Assembly (NCBI GenBank): GCA_029556005.1
Contig: JAKQGT010000334.1
Coordinates: 1 to 5,583, forward strand
Direction of reading: 5' to 3'
From: Chlamydiota bacterium
Lineage (GTDB): Bacteria > Chlamydiota > Chlamydiia > Chlamydiales > Simkaniaceae
DNA length: 5,583 bases
Positions 1 to 5,583 of the stretch are shown here, in pieces. The notes beneath the pieces are model-generated. The model ran no database searches and was not told the origin of the DNA. It saw only the letters and a list, made by a program, of their open reading frames with translations. Both the position numbers and the translations under genes were made by a program. Position 1 is the first letter of the stretch; every line of letters begins with the position of its first letter.

Positions 1-436
1 GGTTTAGAACTTTAACACGAGGGGCTAAATAGGCAACCCCCAAAGTTCCCAAAAACTTCAAGCTCGCAGCAGAACTCGCAATCAACTTAAAAACATCTTT
101 CACCAATTTTAAGTAGGTGGTTGCCACTTTCATCGCTGTCCCATCATCTTTCTTGGAATAAGTATATTGCGCTCCAAAAAACATGTGCAGTTGGTCTTTA
201 AAAGCTTCTAAGCTATCTACAACTTTGGGCATAGCTTCAACTGTTTTGGGAATATACCAAGCACTATCCACACTTTTAAAAAATGTTTGAATAGGCTCTA
301 AGGAAATATCGAGTCCCTTAACGGAAAGTGTTTCGGTACCTGTATCACGAAGAACGCTACATACGCCTTCAAAAATCCGGCAACCTTCTCGGGAGGTCAG
401 TCCCTCATTAATTAGATAAGTTGGTATTGCAGTCAT
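1..436 (-). CDS. Hypothetical protein, partial (C terminus beyond window); candidate chlamydial inclusion-membrane-type protein
   Basis: An open frame starts with ATG at 436 and stays open for 145 codons to the window edge, so the C terminus is missing. A good ribosome site (GAGG at 443-446, six bases from the ATG) supports the start. I do not recognise the family. The N terminus (MTAIPTYLINEG) has no Sec signal. Cysteines occur only at residues 19 and 26. Residues 40-85 look helical and amphipathic. A hydrophobic stretch begins near residue 114 and runs to about 138 (includes SLKFLGTLGVAYLAP). The gene lies 15 bases downstream of the preceding hypothetical gene and is probably co-transcribed with it. 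It resembles that neighbour in layout, with N-terminal cysteines, a helical region and then a hydrophobic segment carrying LK..G....AY.A. Its location after fmt matches the place of Cap1 (CT529) in Chlamydia trachomatis. A type III-secreted inclusion membrane protein is therefore possible, but this is inference. The reading frame is sure and the function is not. Confidence 0.8.
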   Translation of the reverse strand, partial: MTAIPTYLINEGLTSREGCRIFEGVCSVLRDTGTETLSVKGLDISLEPIQTFFKSVDSAWYIPKTVEAMPKVVDSLEAFKDQLHMFFGAQYTYSKKDDGTAMKVATTYLKLVKDVFKLIASSAASLKFLGTLGVAYLAPRVKVLN

Positions 437-442
437 AATTTT

Positions 443-446
443 CCTC
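443..446 (-). promoter_or_regulatory. Ribosome binding site of the window-edge hypothetical gene
   Basis: The minus strand reads AAGAGGAAAATTATG, which places GAGG six bases before the ATG at 436. It lies just after the TAG stop of the upstream gene (452-454). It fixes the start of a gene that is otherwise cut by the window edge. Confidence 0.7.
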
Positions 447-451
447 TTAGC

Positions 452-1300
452 CTATTTATTTTTTTCTAAGCTCTTCATTTCTGCGCCGAACTGAAGATGT
501 TGTTTCAGATCTATTGCTCCATAAATGGAAAAGCCAGCAGTCAACATGTCCGATGTCCGCGTACTGATTCTATTCAATAAACTGCCAGGTTCAGCAACAG
601 GTCCAAGGGCTGCAGCGATAAACACAAGCTTAATGAAGAAAAATGTAATCTTTTTATATTTTTCGTGTTCGTGGTAACCGTTATAAAGGTTTGTATAACG
701 CGCAGGGCTTACACCATCGTTCAACTTAGAAACCACATTTCCCTTTCGATCTATCTTTTGAAGAACGGGACCATCTTGCACCTTTCTTTCTTGTTCAAAA
801 ATAGCATAAACATAGGTGAAGGCTCCAGCCGCAGCTCCCCAAGCTTTAAGGGTCGGGCTGGGCGCACTTGTGATGGCTTCCATGCGACTCAGGGCAGCAT
901 AAGCAAGCACTGTCGCTCCAAAGGTCTTCAGAGCAGCAAAAACAACACGCTCTGCTAGCCATCGATAGGGATCCACTTGCTTTGTGATCCTATCGTTGCC
1001 TTCTAAACGTATCCGCTCAACACTTTTCCCTTTATAATAATGATCCCAAAGGACTGTTTTCGCATCCTGAACCCCGCCGTAAGAGGCTTGGATCGTTGTC
1101 GCAGAATCCCAGAAATCAAATAAATCGCCAAATACACCGCCAATCTTAATAAGATTAACGTACTGATCACAGTTTTTTCCACAGATATTGACCAGCTTTC
1201 CTACGATCGTTGATACACAGGAAATAGCTAGGAAAAGATCTGTAGGATCCTTGTACTTATCGGCACAAGCTCTAAAAGTGGACACTCCATCCGTTGCCAT
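452..1300 (-). CDS. Hypothetical membrane protein, 282 aa; candidate inclusion membrane (Inc/Cap1-position) protein
   Basis: I do not recognise this protein by sequence. The ATG at 1300 is preferred over an in-frame GTG at 1309, because the AGGTG ribosome site lies six bases before the ATG and overlaps the GTG; from the GTG it would be 285 residues. There is no Sec signal at the N terminus. All four cysteines (12, 28, 40, 44) fall in the first 45 residues. Residues 50-90 look helical. Two hydrophobic segments, about 119-138 and 152-168, are separated by a short loop with S, P and T, which resembles the paired hydrophobic hairpin of chlamydial Inc proteins. A charged stretch (about 169-217) follows, then a third hydrophobic segment (about 218-235) and a weak fourth (about 252-263). 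In Chlamydia trachomatis the gene after fmt is CT529/Cap1, an inclusion membrane protein of similar length (about 300 aa). Position, length and topology fit a divergent counterpart, but homology is not shown. The gene probably has its own promoter and forms a pair with the next gene. Confidence 0.85.
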   Translation of the reverse strand: MATDGVSTFRACADKYKDPTDLFLAISCVSTIVGKLVNICGKNCDQYVNLIKIGGVFGDLFDFWDSATTIQASYGGVQDAKTVLWDHYYKGKSVERIRLEGNDRITKQVDPYRWLAERVVFAALKTFGATVLAYAALSRMEAITSAPSPTLKAWGAAAGAFTYVYAIFEQERKVQDGPVLQKIDRKGNVVSKLNDGVSPARYTNLYNGYHEHEKYKKITFFFIKLVFIAAALGPVAEPGSLLNRISTRTSDMLTAGFSIYGAIDLKQHLQFGAEMKSLEKNK

Positions 1301-1306
1301 ATCGCA

Positions 1307-1311
1307 CACCT
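1307..1311 (-). promoter_or_regulatory. Ribosome binding site that decides the start of the 282-aa gene
   Basis: The minus strand reads TTTAGGTGTGCGATATGG. AGGTG matches the anti-Shine-Dalgarno sequence and lies six bases before the ATG at 1300. The alternative GTG start (1309-1307) is inside this motif and would have no usable site of its own, so the ATG is favoured. Confidence 0.65.
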
Positions 1312-1337
1312 AAATATTTTGTTTGTAAGGAGGAAAG

Positions 1338-1366
1338 AGTATAATAAAGAAGGAATTTAATGGGAA
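1338..1366 (-). promoter_or_regulatory. Candidate sigma70-type promoter for the two hypothetical genes
   Basis: On the minus strand, TTCCCA (1366-1361, four of six matches to TTGACA) is separated by exactly 17 bases from TATACT (1343-1338, five of six matches to TATAAT). Transcription would start near 1330, leaving a leader of about 30 bases before the ATG at 1300. The element lies in the largest intergenic gap of the window (about 100 bases after the fmt stop). The region is A/T-rich, so chance matches are possible. Confidence 0.4.
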
Positions 1367-1398
1367 GAAGAACGCAAGATTAAAGTTAAAATAAATTA

Positions 1399-1417
1399 AA
1401 AATTAAATTTTAATTTT
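1399..1417 (-). terminator. A/T-only palindrome over the fmt stop codon, possible weak terminator
   Basis: The 19 bases form a perfect inverted repeat: AAAATTAAA, one A, TTTAATTTT. They overlap the last codons and the TAA stop of fmt (1405-1403), and further T-rich sequence follows on the minus strand. A stem made only of A-T pairs is weak, so this could attenuate transcription or be chance in A/T-rich DNA. No GC-rich terminator hairpin was seen between fmt and the next gene. Confidence 0.25.
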
Positions 1418-2341
1418 GGGAGCACTAGAGACTCCTCTCGAAAAATCTTTGATAGAAAGTCTTTTCTTTCCTTCTAGCTGAACCTCTAAAATGGAAATAA
1501 CTCCCTCTTGACAAGCGACACGCCACCCCTGAGGCCCAAAAGAAAGGGTTTCGCCGGGATCCCCCGACCCTTCCTCAACTTGTGTTCGATAAATTTTTAT
1601 ACGTTTCAGATGACACCCTATTTCAACCGTGCACCAAGCTCCCGGGCGGGGGCTAAAAGCTCGGATTTGGTTATGGACCCTATTTGCAGGTTTCTTCCAA
1701 TCAATTTGCGCTCTACTGGAATCTATTTTTTGAACATAAGTCGCTTGAGTATGGTTCTGAGGAGTTTTTGTAATCGATTGATTTTCAAATTGTTTAATAA
1801 CCTTCAAAAGGGTTTCACACCCTGCTTTACATAGCTCTCCTTCTAATTCTTCAAGATTCATCTCTGAAGGAATCAAAACCTCTTTTTGAGCAAGGATAGC
1901 GCCAGCATCCATTTTGAGAGACATTTCAATAATCGTCACGCCACTCTTTTTAGCTCCCTCAAGCAAAGCGTATTGAATGGGAGCTGCTCCACGATACTGA
2001 GGCAAAAGAGAGGCATGTAAGTTAATACATCCATATCTGGGGAGATCTAAAAGTTCTTGATTGATGATTTCACCATAAGCGACGACGACAAATAGGTCTG
2101 CTCCCAAAAGGCGAAGCTTTTCAGCAAAAGCTTTCGTTGAAGCTTTTTCGGGCTGAAATAAAGGAATAGCACCATATTTTTCACGTGCCAAATCTTTGAC
2201 TGCAGAGAATGCTAGCTTCCCCGAGCGCCCACGGGGCTTATCGGGCTTCGTCACAATCGCTAGAATAGTGATTTGATGTTGAGCTAGGAAATCTAGAACA
2301 TCAGCAGCAAAGGGGGGAGTCCCAAAATAGACTATTTTCAT
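1403..2341 (-). CDS. fmt: Methionyl-tRNA formyltransferase
   Basis: Fmt transfers a formyl group from 10-formyl-tetrahydrofolate to the amino group of Met on initiator tRNA, in the cytoplasm, before translation starts. The protein is 312 residues, close to the usual 310-315. The N-terminal Rossmann-like domain begins MKIVYFGTPPFA. It carries the KPDKPRGRS loop (about 32-40, the tRNA-contacting loop in the family), VVAYGEI (86-92) and CINLHASLLPQYRGAAPIQ from 105. The family's catalytic residues are present as Asn107, His109 and Asp145 (in KMDAG). The C-terminal anticodon-binding-like domain from about 205 includes NQIRAFSPRPGAW, typical of Fmt. The ATG at 2341 lies three bases after the lpxA stop with only a weak GAAG ribosome site, so translation is probably coupled to lpxA. 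It is the last gene of the envelope operon, as in Chlamydia trachomatis (CT530). Confidence 0.97.
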   Translation of the reverse strand: MKIVYFGTPPFAADVLDFLAQHQITILAIVTKPDKPRGRSGKLAFSAVKDLAREKYGAIPLFQPEKASTKAFAEKLRLLGADLFVVVAYGEIINQELLDLPRYGCINLHASLLPQYRGAAPIQYALLEGAKKSGVTIIEMSLKMDAGAILAQKEVLIPSEMNLEELEGELCKAGCETLLKVIKQFENQSITKTPQNHTQATYVQKIDSSRAQIDWKKPANRVHNQIRAFSPRPGAWCTVEIGCHLKRIKIYRTQVEEGSGDPGETLSFGPQGWRVACQEGVISILEVQLEGKKRLSIKDFSRGVSSAPKIKI

Positions 2342-2344
2342 TCT

Positions 2345-3181
2345 TTATTCTTCAAGAATGTCTTGATACACAGGTAACTCGTCAAGTCCCGTAACCGTTG
2401 CAGGTTGTAAACCGATCAATCCACGTTTTGAACTCTTACAAAAATCGATCCAATGTTGAACCACTTCACTAGAGCTCAACTCAGCTTGCATACGCTCTAA
2501 TGCCTCTTCTAGATGATATCCACTGCGGTAAGTGAGTTTGAAGGCTTTGGTGATATCTTTCCGGAGTTCAATAGCAAAATTATGTCGCTTAAGTCCGACA
2601 AGATTGAGTCCACCAAGTCGATAAGGAATTCCTGCCCCAAGAGTATAGGGAGGAATATCATTGGTGATGCGACTTAATCCTCCAACCATTGCATAGCGCC
2701 CTACACGGACAAACTGATGGATAGGAGTCATTCCTCCAATATTCACATAATCTTCAATTTCTACATGACCAGCAAGCATGGCACCATTGGCCATAATGAC
2801 ATGATTTCCGATTTTGCAATGATGGGCAATATGGCAATAGGCCATGATCAGACAGTGATCTCCAATAGAAACCGTCGACCCCTCTCCACAAGAAGAATTA
2901 ATTGTTACAAACTCACGGATCTCGCAGTGTTTTCCAATCGTTACATAAGTGGTTTCCCCACGATATTTCTTAGCTTGCGTTTTTGTTCCAATGCTCGCTG
3001 AGGGATAAATGACGGTCCCCTCTCCAATGGTGGTATGCCCATCAATATAGGCATGAGATTTGATTGTGACATCATCCTGAAGGATGACATTTTTTTTAAT
3101 AATTACATAAGGCTCAATTGTAACGTTCTTTCCAATTTTTGCTCCGGGTTCGATAATCGCTGTGGGATGTATGTTTGTCAT
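2345..3181 (-). CDS. lpxA: Acyl-ACP--UDP-N-acetylglucosamine O-acyltransferase
   Basis: LpxA catalyses the first step of lipid A synthesis, moving an acyl chain from ACP to the 3-OH of UDP-GlcNAc in the cytoplasm. The N-terminal two thirds is a run of hexapeptide repeats (for example [30 protein letters not shown]), which form a left-handed beta helix; the C terminus is helical. Counting from the ATG at 3181 (278 aa), the catalytic base is His120 in [11 protein letters not shown]. His139, His155 (IHQF) and Gly168 (MVGG) match Escherichia coli His144, His160 and Gly173. The glycine at the ruler position suggests a C14-length acyl chain; Chlamydia trachomatis LpxA is reported to use myristoyl-ACP. 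A second ATG at 3187 would add Met-Pro, but the AGGA site (3194-3191) is three bases from it and nine from the inner ATG, and MTNIHPTA is a typical LpxA start. The gene follows fabZ closely and is three bases from fmt. Confidence 0.97.
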   Translation of the reverse strand: MTNIHPTAIIEPGAKIGKNVTIEPYVIIKKNVILQDDVTIKSHAYIDGHTTIGEGTVIYPSASIGTKTQAKKYRGETTYVTIGKHCEIREFVTINSSCGEGSTVSIGDHCLIMAYCHIAHHCKIGNHVIMANGAMLAGHVEIEDYVNIGGMTPIHQFVRVGRYAMVGGLSRITNDIPPYTLGAGIPYRLGGLNLVGLKRHNFAIELRKDITKAFKLTYRSGYHLEEALERMQAELSSSEVVQHWIDFCKSSKRGLIGLQPATVTGLDELPVYQDILEE

Positions 3182-3190
3182 AGGCATGTT

Positions 3191-3194
3191 TCCT
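3191..3194 (-). promoter_or_regulatory. Ribosome binding site of lpxA, overlapping the fabZ stop
   Basis: The minus strand reads TTTAGGAAACATGCCTATG. AGGA shares bases with the fabZ TAG stop (3195-3193). It lies three bases from the first ATG (3187) and nine from the second (3181). The second spacing is the better one, so LpxA probably starts at 3181. Confidence 0.5.
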
Positions 3195-3660
3195 AAATCT
3201 GTTCAAAACTCCTGAGAGCAAATCCAATTTCTGCTTCTGCAGCCAGCAGATTATTGATCATCGCTTTTGCAACCACTTTTCCTCCTTTGGAGCTTAAGTG
3301 GACACCATGGGCATGAAGATGGATCACATCTCCTGGCATAGCAGGGCGACGAAATTTTGCATGATTTACGCTGAGGAGAACGGCGGTTTTTTCTTTAAAG
3401 CCTTTCTGGTGGATAAGAATGCCTCCTGTTTGGGCTAAAGCCTCTAGAATGAGCACTCCAGGCATGATTGGAGCTTCAGGAAAATGCCCCTGAAAAAATT
3501 CTTCATTCATTGTAACACACTTGATCGCAACAATCGTATTGCTTTCAAGGTCTAGTTCGATCACGCGATCTACTAGAAGAAAGGGGTAGCGATGAGGCAA
3601 AATTTCTCTGATTTCCTTAATATTGAGAACAACGGAAGGCTCAGAAACTTCAGCGCTCAT
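3193..3660 (-). CDS. fabZ: 3-hydroxyacyl-ACP dehydratase FabZ
   Basis: FabZ dehydrates 3-hydroxyacyl-ACP to trans-2-enoyl-ACP in type II fatty acid synthesis, in the cytoplasm. The protein is 155 residues, the normal size for a single hot-dog fold. It shows [13 protein letters not shown] (21-33) and [20 protein letters not shown] (58-77), with the catalytic pair His59 and Glu73, followed by FRRPAMPGD. Glutamate at position 73, with the LPHRYP motif, points to FabZ rather than FabA. The first ten or so residues extend beyond the conserved core. A strong ribosome site, GGAGG at 3672-3668, lies seven bases before the ATG at 3660. That ATG overlaps the lpxC stop by one base (TAATG), so the two are probably translationally coupled. 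FabZ competes with LpxA for 3-hydroxyacyl-ACP in many bacteria, which explains its place between lpxC and lpxA. The order matches Chlamydia trachomatis CT532. Confidence 0.97.
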   Translation of the reverse strand: MSAEVSEPSVVLNIKEIREILPHRYPFLLVDRVIELDLESNTIVAIKCVTMNEEFFQGHFPEAPIMPGVLILEALAQTGGILIHQKGFKEKTAVLLSVNHAKFRRPAMPGDVIHLHAHGVHLSSKGGKVVAKAMINNLLAAEAEIGFALRSFEQI

Positions 3661-4538
3661 TAGTGTGCCTCCATTGTGAAATTACTGACTAACTCTTTAG
3701 CAAACGATGTGTTGGAAAAATGTCCCGATCGAATAGCAATGATATGAGCAATAAACGATTGGCCGACAAGGGATAGATCTCCTAAAAGATCAAGAATTTT
3801 GTGGCGCACCATTTCATCGCGATACCGAACACCTTCAGGATTTAGAATGGAATCCCCTTTAATAATCACCGCATTGTCCAATCTCCCCCCCTTGATATTC
3901 CCTTTTTCAATCAGGGGAACGACTTCTTCATAAAGGGAAAATGTGCGCGCTGGAGCAATCTCTTCTTTATAGACTTGTTCATTCACATGAACAGTAAAAA
4001 ATTGAGATTTGAGCAGATCACTGTTCGGATAACTCAGGGTATAACTTATGCGAAATTCTTCAGAGGGAAGGGCCACAAGGTGTACATCTCCTTTAGACCA
4101 AAATACAGGAGCTTCTAAATGATGGATTTTTTTCGTGGCACCTTGTGAAATGACTCCAGCTCTCTCAATAAGATCGACAAAAGGCATGGAGCTGCCATCA
4201 CAACTTGGGATTTCTGGGCCATCGATTTCAATAATCACATTATCAAGATCATAAGCTTTAATTGCTGAAAGAATGTGTTCAACTGTTTGTACTTGAACTT
4301 TGTCAGAACCTAAAATCGTACATCTAGGAGTCTCCCGGACATACTCAACACGAGCCGGAAGAAAGGGTTTATCAGGGAGGTCCATCCGCTGGAAAACAAT
4401 CCCTGTTCCTTCGGGAGCAGGACGCAGTTTAATTTCTGCTTTCATCCCAGTAAAGAGTCCTGTCCCATGCAGGGAAGCGGAGCTTTTTAGTGACCTTTGG
4501 TGTTTTCTTGAAGAGGAAAATTCATCAGTGGGAGACAT
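3660..4538 (-). CDS. lpxC: UDP-3-O-acyl-N-acetylglucosamine deacetylase
   Basis: LpxC removes the acetyl group from UDP-3-O-acyl-GlcNAc with a zinc-bound water, the committed step of lipid A synthesis, in the cytoplasm. The protein is 292 residues, somewhat shorter than the roughly 305 of Escherichia coli but with both domains complete. The N-terminal domain holds SLHGTGLFTG (22-31) and TVEHILSAI (85-93), with catalytic Glu87 and zinc ligand His88. DGPEIPSCDGSSMPF (106-120) is the usual family motif. The C-terminal domain has VRHKILDLLGDL, with zinc ligands His246 and Asp250, and SGHFSN with catalytic His273. About 12 residues before RSLK extend beyond the Escherichia coli start. The ATG at 4538 is the only plausible start upstream of the conserved core, since the frame meets a stop 51 bases further upstream. 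It has no clear Shine-Dalgarno sequence. The gene follows lnt by 53 bases and overlaps fabZ by one base. Confidence 0.97.
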   Translation of the reverse strand: MSPTDEFSSSRKHQRSLKSSASLHGTGLFTGMKAEIKLRPAPEGTGIVFQRMDLPDKPFLPARVEYVRETPRCTILGSDKVQVQTVEHILSAIKAYDLDNVIIEIDGPEIPSCDGSSMPFVDLIERAGVISQGATKKIHHLEAPVFWSKGDVHLVALPSEEFRISYTLSYPNSDLLKSQFFTVHVNEQVYKEEIAPARTFSLYEEVVPLIEKGNIKGGRLDNAVIIKGDSILNPEGVRYRDEMVRHKILDLLGDLSLVGQSFIAHIIAIRSGHFSNTSFAKELVSNFTMEAH

Positions 4539-4591
4539 GTAAAAGCCCAGTTTAAAGTGTTGAATCAGAGTGAAAAATATTTCCCCTTAGG

Positions 4592-5583
4592 TTAATCGGA
4601 TGGTGTATTTTCATCAAGTGGATTCTCCCTTCGTCTATACTCAAATGGTTTCAAAAAGACGATGCAAACAAGCGATAGGCTCAGGATTAAGCCATCTCCC
4701 CAAATTGTGTATAGAGTTGAAAATGTATACAAATCGACAGGAATATAGAGGGCCCCTTTTTCTAGTTCAAATTTTCCATTGGCGTTTTCAAACTTTGCAA
4801 GAGTACGTCCTAAACTATCCACACCAGCTGTAATTCCTGTATTACAGGCTCGGACTAAGGGAACCCCATTTTCAATGGCACGGAGTCGACCATGATCAAA
4901 GTGTTGTTGGGGAAGTCGCGAAAAAGGATACCAGGCATCATTGGTGACATTCACAAAAAGCTTTGCCCCCTTCTGACGCCCTTCCCTTATCAAATGACTA
5001 AAGCACTCTTCATAACAGATAGAGATGCTTAGCGGGCATTTACCTTCCATGACCTTTGCTTCTTTCCCATGAGTAAAAAAGCTCTGAATTCCGTAATGGG
5101 CGACGATCGGCTGGAGAAAAGAAAAGGGAAGATATTCTGCCCCAGGCAAAAGAACTCTTTTTTCATAACGTTTAATATGAAGGCTTTGCGGCATGAAGTG
5201 AAAAGCAGCATTATAACTGTGCTCTTCATCAAAATCATCCAACCCCATGACAAGTTCTGCACCATAATGATCGGCTATCGCTTGCCCCCAAAAGGCGTTG
5301 CTAACAAAAGTCTTTCCCTCTCTTATTTCTGTAAGAGAATCGACTAATAAAGGAGTTAAATCTACATCTCCCCAGGCTCTTTCTAAGATCACTTTTACAT
5401 ATTTATATTCGTAAACAGGGGCATAGGCGCTATAAGGCAAGGCAGCCTCAGGTAGGACAATCAGATCTAAATGTGTAGACGGAAGATTTTCTAAAAAAGT
5501 CAAAACATTTGTCCATTGCTCATAGGGTGAAACAAACTGATCCTGACTGTTATAAAAATAAACTTTTTGATCAGGTAGCAGCG
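4592..5583 (-). CDS. lnt: Apolipoprotein N-acyltransferase, partial (N terminus beyond window)
   Basis: Lnt adds the third acyl chain to the N-terminal cysteine of lipoproteins in the inner membrane, using phospholipid as donor. The frame is open to the window edge; 329 residues are visible before the TAA at 4594-4592. A TTG at 5503 is not a real start, because the frame continues upstream (LLPDQKVYFYNSQDQFV...). Numbering from that TTG, the nitrilase-like domain carries the catalytic triad Glu19 (LIVLPEAALPY), Lys115 (YEKRVLLPGAEYLP) and Cys163 (ISICYEE). NVTNDAWYPFS, QQHFDHGRLRAIENGVPLVR and CNTGITAGVD are Lnt signatures that separate it from soluble nitrilases. One transmembrane segment near the C terminus (about 268-287) is expected in Lnt, followed by a charged tail. 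Full-length Lnt is about 510-540 residues, so the missing part should be the N-terminal membrane bundle. The gene heads the visible operon, as in Chlamydia trachomatis (CT534, cutE). Confidence 0.95.
   Translation of the reverse strand, partial: LLPDQKVYFYNSQDQFVSPYEQWTNVLTFLENLPSTHLDLIVLPEAALPYSAYAPVYEYKYVKVILERAWGDVDLTPLLVDSLTEIREGKTFVSNAFWGQAIADHYGAELVMGLDDFDEEHSYNAAFHFMPQSLHIKRYEKRVLLPGAEYLPFSFLQPIVAHYGIQSFFTHGKEAKVMEGKCPLSISICYEECFSHLIREGRQKGAKLFVNVTNDAWYPFSRLPQQHFDHGRLRAIENGVPLVRACNTGITAGVDSLGRTLAKFENANGKFELEKGALYIPVDLYTFSTLYTIWGDGLILSLSLVCIVFLKPFEYRRRENPLDENTPSD

Noticed and set aside
665..958. Plus-strand open frame of 97 codons opposite the 282-aa gene
   Set aside because: It is fully antisense to a better-supported gene, has no recognisable motif and no convincing ribosome site. 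The other plus-strand frames (1508-1834, 2717-3001, 4300-4542, 4600-4833, 5069-5347) were rejected for the same reason.
4539..4591. Separate promoter for lpxC in the lnt-lpxC gap
   Set aside because: A/T-rich elements such as TTTAAACT are present, but no -35 and -10 pair with acceptable spacing was found, so I do not annotate one.
5029..5265. Minus-strand 78-codon open frame inside lnt
   Set aside because: It is a shifted-frame shadow of the conserved nitrilase domain of Lnt, whose own frame is intact here.
5501..5503. TTG as the start of a 303-residue lnt product
   Set aside because: The frame is open further upstream to the window edge with Lnt-like sequence, and Lnt needs an N-terminal membrane domain. 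The gene is simply cut by the window.
1..5583. tRNA, rRNA, riboswitch, CRISPR or insertion sequence
   Set aside because: Nearly all bases are covered by coding sequence, and the gaps (up to about 100 bases) show no cloverleaf, repeat array, terminal inverted repeats or transposase fragment by eye.

Overview
The window looks like a piece of a chlamydial chromosome (phylum Chlamydiota). Every supported gene lies on the minus strand, so transcription runs from position 5583 towards position 1. In that direction the order is lnt, lpxC, fabZ, lpxA, fmt, then two unrecognised small genes. From memory, Chlamydia trachomatis has the same block: CT534 (cutE/lnt), CT533 lpxC, CT532 fabZ, CT531 lpxA, CT530 fmt, then CT529 (Cap1, an inclusion membrane protein) and CT528 (rplC). 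The two unrecognised genes differ clearly from anything I can recall verbatim, which suggests a chlamydia-like lineage (Parachlamydia, Waddlia or Simkania type) rather than Chlamydia itself. That placement is inference.

Positions 5583-2339 hold an envelope and translation-initiation operon. It contains the C-terminal two thirds of Lnt (lipoprotein N-acylation), complete LpxC and LpxA (the committed and first steps of lipid A synthesis), FabZ (which supplies acyl-ACP to both phospholipid and lipid A synthesis), and then Fmt (formylation of initiator Met-tRNA). From lpxC to fmt the genes are packed tightly: lpxC and fabZ overlap by one base (TAATG), fabZ and lpxA are 5 or 11 bases apart, and lpxA and fmt are 3 bases apart. 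All catalytic residues I could check are present. Only the lnt-lpxC gap (53 bases) leaves room for control, and lpxC has no clear Shine-Dalgarno sequence.

Positions 1417-1300 form a boundary. An A/T-only palindrome overlaps the fmt stop codon, followed by a plausible sigma70-type promoter (TTCCCA, 17 bases, TATACT on the minus strand) and a good AGGTG ribosome site.

Positions 1300-1 hold two tandem genes 15 bases apart, each with a good ribosome site. The first encodes a 282-residue protein with paired hydrophobic segments and no Sec signal. The second is cut by the window edge after 145 codons. Both have cysteines only near the N terminus, then a predicted helical stretch, then a hydrophobic segment with a similar short motif. 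They sit where Chlamydia has Cap1, so they are candidate type III-secreted inclusion membrane proteins, perhaps a duplicated pair. This is the part of the window most likely to be undescribed. No RNA genes, insertion sequences, CRISPR arrays or plus-strand genes were found, and no gene-free stretch exceeds 300 bases.
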